The notes below the pieces were generated by a model, which was not told the DNA's origin, ran no database searches, and was given only the letters and a program-made list of their open reading frames with translations. 9,804 nt of DNA from JBCCTX01 sp964468435 (GTDB lineage: Bacteria > Bacteroidota > Bacteroidia > J057): positions 1 through 9,804 of the forward strand of contig CAYXVE010000095.1 in the NCBI GenBank assembly GCA_964468435.1, written 5' to 3'. The translations under genes and the position numbers were made by a program. Numbering within the stretch: the first letter of the stretch is position 1; each line of letters starts with the position of its first letter. Shown piece after piece: positions 1 to 6,658 of this stretch.

Positions 1-246
1 GGTGCGGTATGTACTGTTTATGTTTCAATAGTGCTTATTTCAGGTAAAATACAAATACCGGATTCATTCATCAGCATTTATAAGACTTCAAGAAGCGTTA
101 TTCTAATGGCCTTTTTGCTGTCTTTTGGTTTGTTATTTATACAGTTGGACGTTATACCCTTTTTGTTTTTTCTATGGTTGTTGATGGTGGCGCCGATAAT
201 AACAGGATTGAACATTTGGATAAGACAACAAGTGGCTGATGTTTAA
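1..246 (+). CDS. C-terminal part of an integral membrane protein, family not recognised
   Basis: The frame is open from base 1, so the gene starts outside the window; the GTG at 31 is only an internal valine. About 81 residues are visible. They form one hydrophobic stretch at the cut end, a short polar loop (GKIQIPDSF, then YKTSRS), and a long hydrophobic block that probably makes two membrane segments (from ILMAFLLSFG to APIITGLNIWI). The protein ends IRQQVADV before a TAA stop. Phospholipid-synthesis and other inner-membrane enzymes can end like this, but no catalytic motif is in view, so I give no function. It is separated from the porin by about 230 bases and need not be co-transcribed with it. 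Confidence 0.6.
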   Translation, partial: GAVCTVYVSIVLISGKIQIPDSFISIYKTSRSVILMAFLLSFGLLFIQLDVIPFLFFLWLLMVAPIITGLNIWIRQQVADV

Positions 247-480
247 TCATTAACCAGGTCTTTATCCGGTCGGGTAGACACAGAGCCATTGGTCACGATC
301 TTTAATGACACCGTATCACAGTGGAACAACCCTAGAGATCATTAGTATCATCCGAGATTTGTTTGTGCAGGTAGATATAATCTTTTTTTATGTGCAGTCA
401 TAATTACAAAGTTCAAAAAAGTAGGGAACCGCTCATTTCTGTTGTTATCCCTATTGAGTTTATCATTAAGTAGGAAAATT
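247..480. other. Intergenic region ahead of the porin gene
   Basis: No coding frame here looks real. The stretch should hold the porin promoter. TTTG occurs twice at 358-365, followed about 20 bases later by an AT-rich block (TATAATCTTTTTTT), which loosely resembles the Bacteroidota -33/-7 pair, but the -7 box is not a clean TAnnTTTG. I see no convincing terminator for the upstream gene. Confidence 0.35.
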
Positions 481-1782
481 ATGCTGGAGAAAACACGCCT
501 ATTGAACAAGATTCTCATTGGACTGGTATGTGGATTTCTTAGCATCCCAGGTGCAAAAAGTCAGGATAAAATCGATGAAGAGGCAAAACCGCTAAAGATT
601 AAATTGAGCGACGACGGCTCAAAGTATATCAGATTCATTGTATGGCATCAGCAGTGGGGCAGTACCAGCAATTTGAACTCAGATTCCGATTTGAAGTTAT
701 CGACACGTATCCGCAGGTCCCGGTTTCTGGCGTACGCCCAAATGCATCCGCGGCTGCTCATTCTTTCTCATTGGGGCATAAACAACCTGACCCCCATCAA
801 CATGGGAACTACGGCTTCCAGTCAACAATCTGCCTTGTTTTTACATGACGCGTGGATTGAATTCAAAATTAGTGACGCGCTGTTCATTGGGACTGGTTTG
901 CACTATTATAATGGACTCACACGACTGGCCAGTGCAAGTACCCTGAATTTTATGGGATTGGACACTCCCACACCTTTTAACCACTGGCATACCCTCGGAA
1001 TTACCGATCAATTTGCCCGGCAACTGGGCATCTATGCAAAAGGTGAAATCGACAAATTTACGTATCGATTTTCGATCAATAATGCTGCTTCGACCTCCGC
1101 GAGCCTTGGAGGAGCGAGTCTGGGCGATGTTACCACGAGTTTCGAGCAAATCACCAGTATTAAAGCAGTTGACCCAACATCTAACAAGGGCGACCTGGTG
1201 TATCAAGGCTATTTTAATTATCAGTTTAAAGAAATGGAGTCTACAAAACTTCCTTACTGGGTGGGCTCGCATCTGGGAAAAAAGGAAGTCTTTAGCATTG
1301 GGGCAGGATTTTACTATCAGCCTGATGGCATGATTCAAGGTCCTATCAACACCCAGGTTATTGACGATTACAATACAGAAGACATTTTTCACATTGCCTT
1401 GGATGCGTTCTACGACCAGCCGTTGAATGAAAAACTGTCATTGACCAACTATACGTCCATCATCAAATTCAATTATCACGATGAAAATTATGTGAATCGC
1501 TGGAATGGAAGTGGTCTAAATCTGTTCTCGCAGTTGGGTCTTTATCTTAAAAAACTAAACCTCATGCCCTATGTAATGTTCCAATATGGAGATTACGGTG
1601 GTCTGAACAATCCGCTTACTGCTCTGAATATGGGACTAAATTACTACCTGATGGGACACCATGCCAAGCTGACGCTAGAATTCTTCAATGTTGAGAATTT
1701 CGGGGCCCAAGGCGGAAGGGATGATCAAGGTAACCCTATTGGACTTACCCAAATCAGGGCACAGGCACATGTCTACTTTTGA
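481..1782 (+). CDS. Outer-membrane porin, Bacteroidota phosphate-selective-porin-like
   Basis: This is a 433-residue beta-barrel protein that probably lets small solutes cross the outer membrane. Residues 1-27 form a signal peptide: basic start MLEKTRLLNK, hydrophobic core ILIGLVCGFLSI, then a likely cut at AKS/QD. The mature part has alternating polar and aromatic strands (YIRFIVWHQQWG, RRSRFLAYAQ, LFIGTGLHYYNG, FSIGAGFYYQPDG) and ends HVYF, the aromatic last residue typical of proteins inserted by the BAM machinery. Length and motifs fit the porin family common in Cytophaga-like bacteria, where an RIRRSR..A segment is usual. I chose ATG 481 because the signal peptide begins there; an in-frame TTG at 442 would add 13 residues ahead of it. 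The solute cannot be told from sequence. Confidence 0.75.
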   Translation: MLEKTRLLNKILIGLVCGFLSIPGAKSQDKIDEEAKPLKIKLSDDGSKYIRFIVWHQQWGSTSNLNSDSDLKLSTRIRRSRFLAYAQMHPRLLILSHWGINNLTPINMGTTASSQQSALFLHDAWIEFKISDALFIGTGLHYYNGLTRLASASTLNFMGLDTPTPFNHWHTLGITDQFARQLGIYAKGEIDKFTYRFSINNAASTSASLGGASLGDVTTSFEQITSIKAVDPTSNKGDLVYQGYFNYQFKEMESTKLPYWVGSHLGKKEVFSIGAGFYYQPDGMIQGPINTQVIDDYNTEDIFHIALDAFYDQPLNEKLSLTNYTSIIKFNYHDENYVNRWNGSGLNLFSQLGLYLKKLNLMPYVMFQYGDYGGLNNPLTALNMGLNYYLMGHHAKLTLEFFNVENFGAQGGRDDQGNPIGLTQIRAQAHVYF

Positions 1783-1788
1783 TATTAT

Positions 1789-1808
1789 AAAGCGAAAATC
1801 GTTTTTTT
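1789..1808 (+). terminator. Candidate weak intrinsic terminator after the porin gene
   Basis: Seven bases after the porin stop, AAAGCGA can pair with TCGTTTT (one G-T wobble) across an AAA loop, and the run of T continues to 1808. The stem is short and AT-rich, so its strength is doubtful. It sits where a terminator would be expected. Confidence 0.35.
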
Positions 1809-1963
1809 GTCTTGTAAGTAGATTTCAAAAAATACAGAAAGTAATGACGGTTACGACTTTCCCTATTGGCGACGTTCTCCTGGAACTCCTAATTCTCGCA
1901 AAAAAATAACAAGCTGTGCGTAGTATCTAAAATTGAAGGTAATGGTCGCAAAAACGAAATAAT

Positions 1964-2878
1964 ATGGAAGATATCTTTAGAATAGAAAGTATAAGTATGC
2001 TTCATGATGTGATGAAGGAACCTCCTCCTAAGCATCCATTGATTAGCGTGATTGATTTTTCAAACATCAATCAAAACACAATAACAACGATGGATAATAT
2101 CAAGGTGGCTACGTCTTTTTATAACATTTCGCTGAAGCAACTAAAAAAAGGCAGTTTTAGGTATGGCAGAAGCCGACTAGATTTTCAGGAAGGTAGTTTG
2201 TTTTTTGTATCACCGAATCAAATTGCCGTTTCAGAAAACCCACACTTCGATGAAGCCAGCTACAGTTGGGGACTATTTTTTCATCCTGACCTACTCTATG
2301 GTACACCGCTTTTTACAAAAATAGGCGAATATTCTTTTTGGAAATATGATGTAAATGAAGCATTGCATCTATCGGAAGATGAAAAACAAAGTCTTTCTAC
2401 AATTATTGCTACTATTCAAACTGAACTTAATCTTCCGATAGATAAGCACACAAAAAATGTATTTTTATCTGCCATTGATTTATTGCTGAGTCATTGTAAT
2501 CGGTATTATGATAGGCAATTTATCTTACGAGAAAACCAGAATAAAACAATAGTTGGGAAAATTGACAATTATCTTTCTGATTATTTTAGTTCTGATCAAC
2601 TTGAGGCAAATGGTTTACCCACTGCTTTACAATGTGCTAAACACGTAAATCTATCACCCAATTATTTAAGTGATTTACTCCGTAAAGAAACTGGAAAGAC
2701 AACTCAAGAACATATTCATCACCTCCTTTTGGAAATCGCAAAAGACCGATTGCTCGGAAGTGATGACTCTATTAAAGAAATTGCCTATTCCTTAGGTTTT
2801 GGACACTCTCATTATTTCAGTAGTTTGTTCAAGAAAAAGGTAGGTGTAAGTCCGACAGAATTCCGAAATCTGAATTAA
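1964..2878 (+). CDS. AraC-family transcriptional regulator
   Basis: This 304-residue protein has the AraC/XylS two-part plan. Residues 1 to about 190 form the effector-binding or dimerisation part, opening with the Bacteroidota-typical KEPPPKHPLISVIDFS. The last 110 or so residues are the DNA-binding domain with two helix-turn-helix units: ALQCAKHVNLSPNYLSDLLR (about 221-240) and SIKEIAYSLGFGHSHYFSSLF (about 269-289), followed by the family hallmark KKKVGVSPTEFR. It is complete and ends normally. It is transcribed alone, 181 bases after the porin stop and just before a palindromic element. Targets and ligand are unknown; local control of the porin is possible but nothing in the sequence shows it. 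Confidence 0.9.
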   Translation: MEDIFRIESISMLHDVMKEPPPKHPLISVIDFSNINQNTITTMDNIKVATSFYNISLKQLKKGSFRYGRSRLDFQEGSLFFVSPNQIAVSENPHFDEASYSWGLFFHPDLLYGTPLFTKIGEYSFWKYDVNEALHLSEDEKQSLSTIIATIQTELNLPIDKHTKNVFLSAIDLLLSHCNRYYDRQFILRENQNKTIVGKIDNYLSDYFSSDQLEANGLPTALQCAKHVNLSPNYLSDLLRKETGKTTQEHIHHLLLEIAKDRLLGSDDSIKEIAYSLGFGHSHYFSSLFKKKVGVSPTEFRNLN

Positions 2879-2882
2879 AATA

Positions 2883-3016
2883 ACTGTGGCTAACAGTGGT
2901 CTGGCGTAATGGCGGGCGCAGAGCCTCGTATGGAGATTTTGTGGTAGGTTCAAGTGCAGTTCTTCTATTGAACTTTTGTGTTAAAAATCCGCCACTACGC
3001 CAAGCCCTTGCCGATG
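2883..3016. repeat. Nested imperfect palindrome, attC-like or mobile hairpin repeat
   Basis: Immediately after the araC stop there is a small hairpin (ACTGT 2883-2887 with ACAGT 2893-2897). It opens a larger palindrome: TGGCGTAATGGCGG (2902-2915) pairs with CCGCCACTACGCCA (2989-3002) at 13 of 14 positions. Inside lies another pair, GTTCAA (2948-2953) with TTGAAC (2968-2973). Weak pairing continues outward (CTAACAG side with CCGATG side). The overall form, a long imperfect stem with an unpaired middle just 3' of a stop codon, recalls integron attC sites. No clean GTTRRRY core is visible on the right, so it is degenerate or a different kind of repeat. It could also act as a transcription terminator. 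Confidence 0.5.
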
Positions 3017-3078
3017 ATGTGCGGAGTTCCATTGCCTGCGCTACGCTCCGGCAAATCCCCGAATCCGTCGGGTTCCAT

Positions 3079-3385
3079 GATGAAAAAGCTCAAAGCTTTC
3101 ATACTTACCTGGGTGCATCTGTGGGATTCAGTATATCGAGCTACAGGCAGCCTGAGCTTTACGGTAATGCGTCCCCCAATAGCTGAAGGCAGAAATACGT
3201 AACCCATGTGCCTGGCAGAAATCGCGGCGGCGCTGTGAACCGGCAAGGTAGGCTTCGACCAGAGGATACATCTGTGAAGCAGTCCGATGTCGACGGGAAG
3301 GGTTGTTCATAATACTGTTGGACGCTAAGATCCTCAATCATACGATGCGATGACATAGGGGTAGGGGATTAGCCGGACGGATACG
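3079..3385 (-). mobile_element. IS66-type remnant A (internally deleted, left terminus eroded)
   Basis: 3125-3385 matches 9496-9750 with about 10 mismatches in the 221 bases I compared (3135-3355), plus a 6-base indel near the right end. It ends in the terminal inverted repeat GGACGGATACG (3375-3385). To the left, 3079-3129 matches the other terminus of the element (as in 7893-7935 and 9327-9375), clearly from 3109 and weakly before that. The two parts meet at GATTC (3125-3129), which occurs at both matching sites in remnant C, so about 125 bases were lost across a 5-base microhomology. The outer left inverted repeat is not recognisable. Confidence 0.7.
3128..3310 (-). pseudogene. tnpA: IS66 TnpA (accessory protein) N-terminal fragment, copy A
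   Basis: Read leftward from ATG 3310 this gives MNNPSRRHRTASQMYPLVEA, then YLAGSQRRRDFCQAHGLRIS and a tryptophan-containing SYWGTHYRK. That is the helix-turn-helix region of the small IS66 protein TnpA, whose usual form is QMYPLVE..L...SQ...FC..HG....F.YW..KYR. An in-frame TTG at 3337 could add nine residues. The normal protein is about 90-110 residues; here it runs out after KAQAA into deletion-junction sequence and stops at 3128. No tnpB and no complete tnpC follow, so it cannot support transposition by itself. Confidence 0.65.
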
Positions 3386-3471
3386 TTTAATAGATCGTGC
3401 ATGGCCTTGAGATTTTCAAGTTGCATGTAAACGATCTGTTCAGAGTCGGATTTGGTGTATGTCCTACTCAT
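3334..3471 (-). pseudogene. 5' end of a small leftward gene cut by IS66 remnant A
   Basis: From ATG 3471 leftward the frame reads MSRTYTKSDSEQIVYM, then QLENLKAMHDLLN, and at 3385 runs straight into the IS terminal inverted repeat, ending at a TGA in IS sequence (3334-3336). About 29 codons are native. The peptide is polar and helical. I do not recognise it. It diverges from the restriction-modification operon on an AT-rich spacer, the usual position for a small regulator or an antitoxin-sized gene. That it is a gene at all rests on its start, its protein-like composition and its clean interruption. Confidence 0.35.
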
Positions 3472-3618
3472 GATTACAAGTTTTATTTATCTGAACTATA
3501 GTTTTGAATTTTTGTACTAAAGTAATTACTTTTTGAATTTCCTATATGTTTTTGTTCGGTTTTTCTAAACTATCTATAAATAAATCTAAATTTGAGCCTT
3601 GAAAATCGAAAATAAACA
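3472..3618. promoter_or_regulatory. AT-rich divergent promoter region with a TAnnTTTG box
   Basis: The spacer between the leftward ORF and the operon is strongly AT-rich. TAAATTTG at 3587-3594 matches the Bacteroidota -7 consensus TAnnTTTG and lies 24 bases before the ATG at 3619. A second match, TAGTTTTG, lies at about 3499-3506. No TTTG at the ideal spacing upstream of the 3587 box was found. This is the only apparent promoter for the operon through 7803, since the downstream genes are packed with no room for another. Confidence 0.45.
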
Positions 3619-3717
3619 ATGACAGAACTCGGAGCATATTTGGCTAAAAAATCTGCCAGTAAAGCAGAGATTGTCAAGACTCATGAATATAAGTTGGTTT
3701 ACACAAAAAATGCTTAA
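3619..3717 (+). pseudogene. HTH-regulator N-terminus fused to Mod sequence, with a stop codon
   Basis: ATG 3619 opens a 32-codon frame: MTELGAYLAKKSASKAEI, then VKTHEYKLVYTKNA and TAA at 3715-3717. The first 18 residues resemble the start of the small Cro/C1-type HTH proteins that often sit ahead of Bacteroidota restriction-modification genes and normally continue with a TGLS-type recognition helix. Here that helix is missing. From about VKTHEYKLVYTKNA the frame continues past the stop, without a shift, into clear Mod sequence, so a deletion seems to have joined hth and mod and a nonsense mutation followed. The hth assignment rests on a short match and is tentative. Confidence 0.45.
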
Positions 3718-4007
3718 ACGGAATTAAATGAATTAGAAAAAGATCAGGAATCCGAAAAGAAAGAAAAAGCCGGAAAACTGGATTTTGGGGATGAAAAGGA
3801 AGTCCCAAGACTTGACCTTGACTTCAAGGTGTTCAAACTCCAATCTTCCAACTTCAAAATATGGAGAGGAAGCCAATTTGAAAACAGAGAGCAACTGGAA
3901 AAGCAATGGGATGCTTTTACCGACCCCACCAAAGAAGGTTGGGAAGAAGAAAACATGCTTTACGATTGCAAATGCGGGATGCGGGAATTGAGTTTAAAAC
4001 GATATGA
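3667..4007 (+). pseudogene. mod: Type III restriction-modification Mod methyltransferase, 3' remnant
   Basis: In the frame of 3619, after the TAA at 3715, the sequence reads TELNELEKDQESEKKEKAG, then LDFKVFKLQSSNFKIWRG, then EENMLYD. FKVFKL.SSNFK.W is a hallmark of the C-terminal half of type III Mod adenine methyltransferases. The catalytic DPPY and FxGxG motifs are absent. After ENMLY a shifted frame gives LRLQMRDAGIEFKTI and TGA (4005-4007), which looks like the true Mod C-terminus (families end in forms such as FGI.EIRSI), so a second deletion, not in frame, lies at about 3961-3968. Without the shift the frame ends at 4026. The TGA overlaps the next ATG as ATGA, as expected in a native operon. 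An intact Mod would be several hundred residues longer, so no enzyme is made. Confidence 0.65.
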
Positions 4008-6658
4008 CAAAAATGGAGCAACATAGCATATTCCAAAACGGCAGTGTCTGGCTGCGTGCTGACTTCCATCTGCACACCAAAGCAGATAGCGAGTTTAAAT
4101 ACACTGGCAATCCTAATGAATTTGTCGGCAAGTATGTAGCACAATTAAAGGCACAAGACATTCGTCTGGGGGTAATCACAAACCATAACAAATTTGACCT
4201 GTCTGAATTCAAGGCATTGCGAAAGGCTGCCAACAAAGAAGAAATCTATCTATTGCCCGGCATAGAATTTTCTTGCAAGGACGGAGGTAAAGGAATCCAC
4301 TTGTTGATCGTTTTTGATGATAGCTGGATTGATAACGCTGAGAACAAAAATTATATAACGGACTTTATTACGACTGCATTTGCCGGAATTTCCAATTACG
4401 ATTCACCTCAATATCCCAATTCAAGATTCGGGCTAAAAGAAACAGTGGAACACCTTGATGTATACAACAAGGACTATTTTATTATCATGGCCCACATTGA
4501 TGACAATAATGGGATATTGAAGGAATTGGAAGGTCGTAAACTGAAAGAGTTTTTAACAAGTGATCCGTTTAAGCGGAAAGTTCTTGGCCTCCAAAAATCA
4601 AGAAGTCATGACAACCAGAAGAAACTGACTGAAATATTAGGGAAAAATGTACCTGCATTTATTGAAGGTAGTGATAATGCACATAAAGGCATTGAAGGAG
4701 TTGGCGATGGGAATAAAGTAAAAGAAACACAACAGAAAACATTTATCAAATTAGGTGCATATAATTTTGACGCACTCAAGTTTGCGCTCTTAGACAAGGA
4801 GTATCGTATTGCATCAAAACTGCCTGAAATAAAAAATGGTTATATCAAGTCCATTACTTTTCAGGGGGGTAAATTGGGGGGTACAACCATCAACCTAAAT
4901 CATGCCATGAACAACCTGATTGGGATCAGGGGAAGTGGCAAGTCCTCTATTCTTGAATCAATCAGGTATTGTTTTGATATAAGCATAACATCTGAAAACA
5001 ATCTCGATTGGGAATACAAAACAAAACTGGTTAACAGCACTATTGGCAGTGGTGGTAAGGTTGTTATGGAGTTAGTGGACGATCAGGGAAACGAATACCG
5101 GGCTGAAAAAATATTAGGCGAAAGCACGATTATCTATAAGGGAGAGGAAATGCAATATGGACTGAAAACAAATGCCATTGTAGCCAAACCCATCTATTTC
5201 GGACAAAAAGACCTTTCTAAAATTGGTAGTTCTCTGTCAACAGAATACCTCATGAATAATCTGATAGGTGACCGAATTACCGAGCACAAACGATTGATTG
5301 ATAACAAAGCACAGGAAGTTCATTCAATCCTTTCGGAGATAAATAAGATTGAGAAAAGCATAGCTTCCAAACCGGATGTTGAGGCAAAAAAAGCCGAACT
5401 ACAAAACAACATTCAAAAATTCAAGGACTTTAATATTGACAAGAAACTGGAAGAACAGATTGGGTTCAACAAGGATACCAACCATATTAAGCGAATGCGG
5501 GAATTTGAAGAGGGAGTGCTTAAAGGTATTGATAAACTGATAGAGGAGTACAAAGGCGGTTTCGACACGTTTACTAAGTACGAATCAGTAGAAAATCCAC
5601 AGTTATTTAAGAGACTTTACGAATCTTTTCAATCATTCCAAAAGCTCTTTGGACAGATAGAGGATATTGGTAAAAAGTTGCTCGCTGAACACAAGACTTT
5701 TAAAGGTATTGACGAAGAATTTCAAAAGAAATATGAAGCCCTAAAAGAAAAGTTTGCCGGAATCAAGCGGGAGATCAAGCTGCCTAATATTCAGGCAGAT
5801 GACTATGTGAAATTTACCAAAGACCTTGACTTTACAAATGCCAAGCTGAAAGAGATTGAAAAACTGGACAATAAAAAAGTTACTTACAAGAATCAGCTTA
5901 AAAAAGCGTTGACTGAATTACAACAGCTTTGGCACAAAGAATTTGAAATAATTAAGGGAGAAATAGACCGTATCAACACTGATCAGGATTCTATCAAAAT
6001 AACTGTTGATTTTAAAGGAAATAAGAATGATTTCAAAACATATTTAAAAGACCACTTAAAAGGTAGCGGATTGAGAGATTCTAACATTCAGGCAATTGTA
6101 GATAATTATAATGATCTAATTGAGGTGTACTATGATTTTGAAAAAAAGGAAAGCAAGTTATCGGAATCACTCTCAAGCAACAGTCAGTTATTGTCTTTTC
6201 AGGAGTATTTCAATTCCAGTCTCGCTGCTTTTTTGACATACAGGATTCCAGATCAGTTTGATATCATATATCGTGACAGGCCACTTAGTGAACATTCACT
6301 CGGACAAAGGGCTTCGGCATTGATAATTTTCCTATTAACACTTAAGGACAGTCATCTGATTATTATTGACCAGCCGGAAGACGATCTGGATAACCAGACG
6401 ATTTATGATGATGTGATTAAGATTTTGAAAGACCTGAAAAACGACACGCAGTTCATTTTTGCTACTCACAATCCTAATATTCCGGTTTTGGGCGATTGCG
6501 ATCAGGTAATAAGCTGCCGGTATAAATCGGAAAAGATCAAAACCAATCAGGGCAGTATTGACCAAGTCAAAATCAGGAATGATATTGTTGATATTATGGA
6601 AGGAGGCGAAGAAGCCTTTAATCAACGCAAAAGAATTTACGAACTATGGAAGCATTAG
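4004..6658 (+). CDS. PHP-domain/SMC-like ATPase (TrlF type), candidate anti-phage effector
   Basis: This 884-residue protein fuses two enzymes. Residues about 15-270 are a PHP metal-dependent phosphoesterase: DFHLHT (D20, H22, H24), ITNHN (H61), PGIEFS (E88), H99, MAHIDD (H164) and GSDNAH (D224, H227), nearly a full metal-binding set. Residues about 280-330 hold the Walker A loop GIRGSGKSS (K313). A long lysine/glutamate-rich helical region, probably coiled coil, spans about 400-740. The C-terminus closes the ABC-type site with SLGQRAS (about 765-771), Walker B LIIIDQPEDD (D789, E792) and switch ATHN (H822). This is the plan of RecN/SMC-like ATPases, with the PHP domain as likely nuclease or phosphatase on nucleic acid. 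ATG 4004 overlaps the mod stop; ATG 4013 is an alternative. It overlaps the next gene by 13 bases. Substrate unknown; a defence role is inferred from context. Confidence 0.85.
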   Translation: MTKMEQHSIFQNGSVWLRADFHLHTKADSEFKYTGNPNEFVGKYVAQLKAQDIRLGVITNHNKFDLSEFKALRKAANKEEIYLLPGIEFSCKDGGKGIHLLIVFDDSWIDNAENKNYITDFITTAFAGISNYDSPQYPNSRFGLKETVEHLDVYNKDYFIIMAHIDDNNGILKELEGRKLKEFLTSDPFKRKVLGLQKSRSHDNQKKLTEILGKNVPAFIEGSDNAHKGIEGVGDGNKVKETQQKTFIKLGAYNFDALKFALLDKEYRIASKLPEIKNGYIKSITFQGGKLGGTTINLNHAMNNLIGIRGSGKSSILESIRYCFDISITSENNLDWEYKTKLVNSTIGSGGKVVMELVDDQGNEYRAEKILGESTIIYKGEEMQYGLKTNAIVAKPIYFGQKDLSKIGSSLSTEYLMNNLIGDRITEHKRLIDNKAQEVHSILSEINKIEKSIASKPDVEAKKAELQNNIQKFKDFNIDKKLEEQIGFNKDTNHIKRMREFEEGVLKGIDKLIEEYKGGFDTFTKYESVENPQLFKRLYESFQSFQKLFGQIEDIGKKLLAEHKTFKGIDEEFQKKYEALKEKFAGIKREIKLPNIQADDYVKFTKDLDFTNAKLKEIEKLDNKKVTYKNQLKKALTELQQLWHKEFEIIKGEIDRINTDQDSIKITVDFKGNKNDFKTYLKDHLKGSGLRDSNIQAIVDNYNDLIEVYYDFEKKESKLSESLSSNSQLLSFQEYFNSSLAAFLTYRIPDQFDIIYRDRPLSEHSLGQRASALIIFLLTLKDSHLIIIDQPEDDLDNQTIYDDVIKILKDLKNDTQFIFATHNPNIPVLGDCDQVISCRYKSEKIKTNQGSIDQVKIRNDIVDIMEGGEEAFNQRKRIYELWKH

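Noticed and set aside
841..1392. 183-codon leftward frame inside the porin gene
   Set aside because: The porin on the plus strand has a signal peptide, beta-strand pattern and C-terminal phenylalanine; the antisense product has no recognisable feature.
2896..3186. 96-codon rightward frame over the palindrome and remnant A
   Set aside because: It crosses from a palindromic repeat into antisense IS66 sequence, so it is an accidental open frame.
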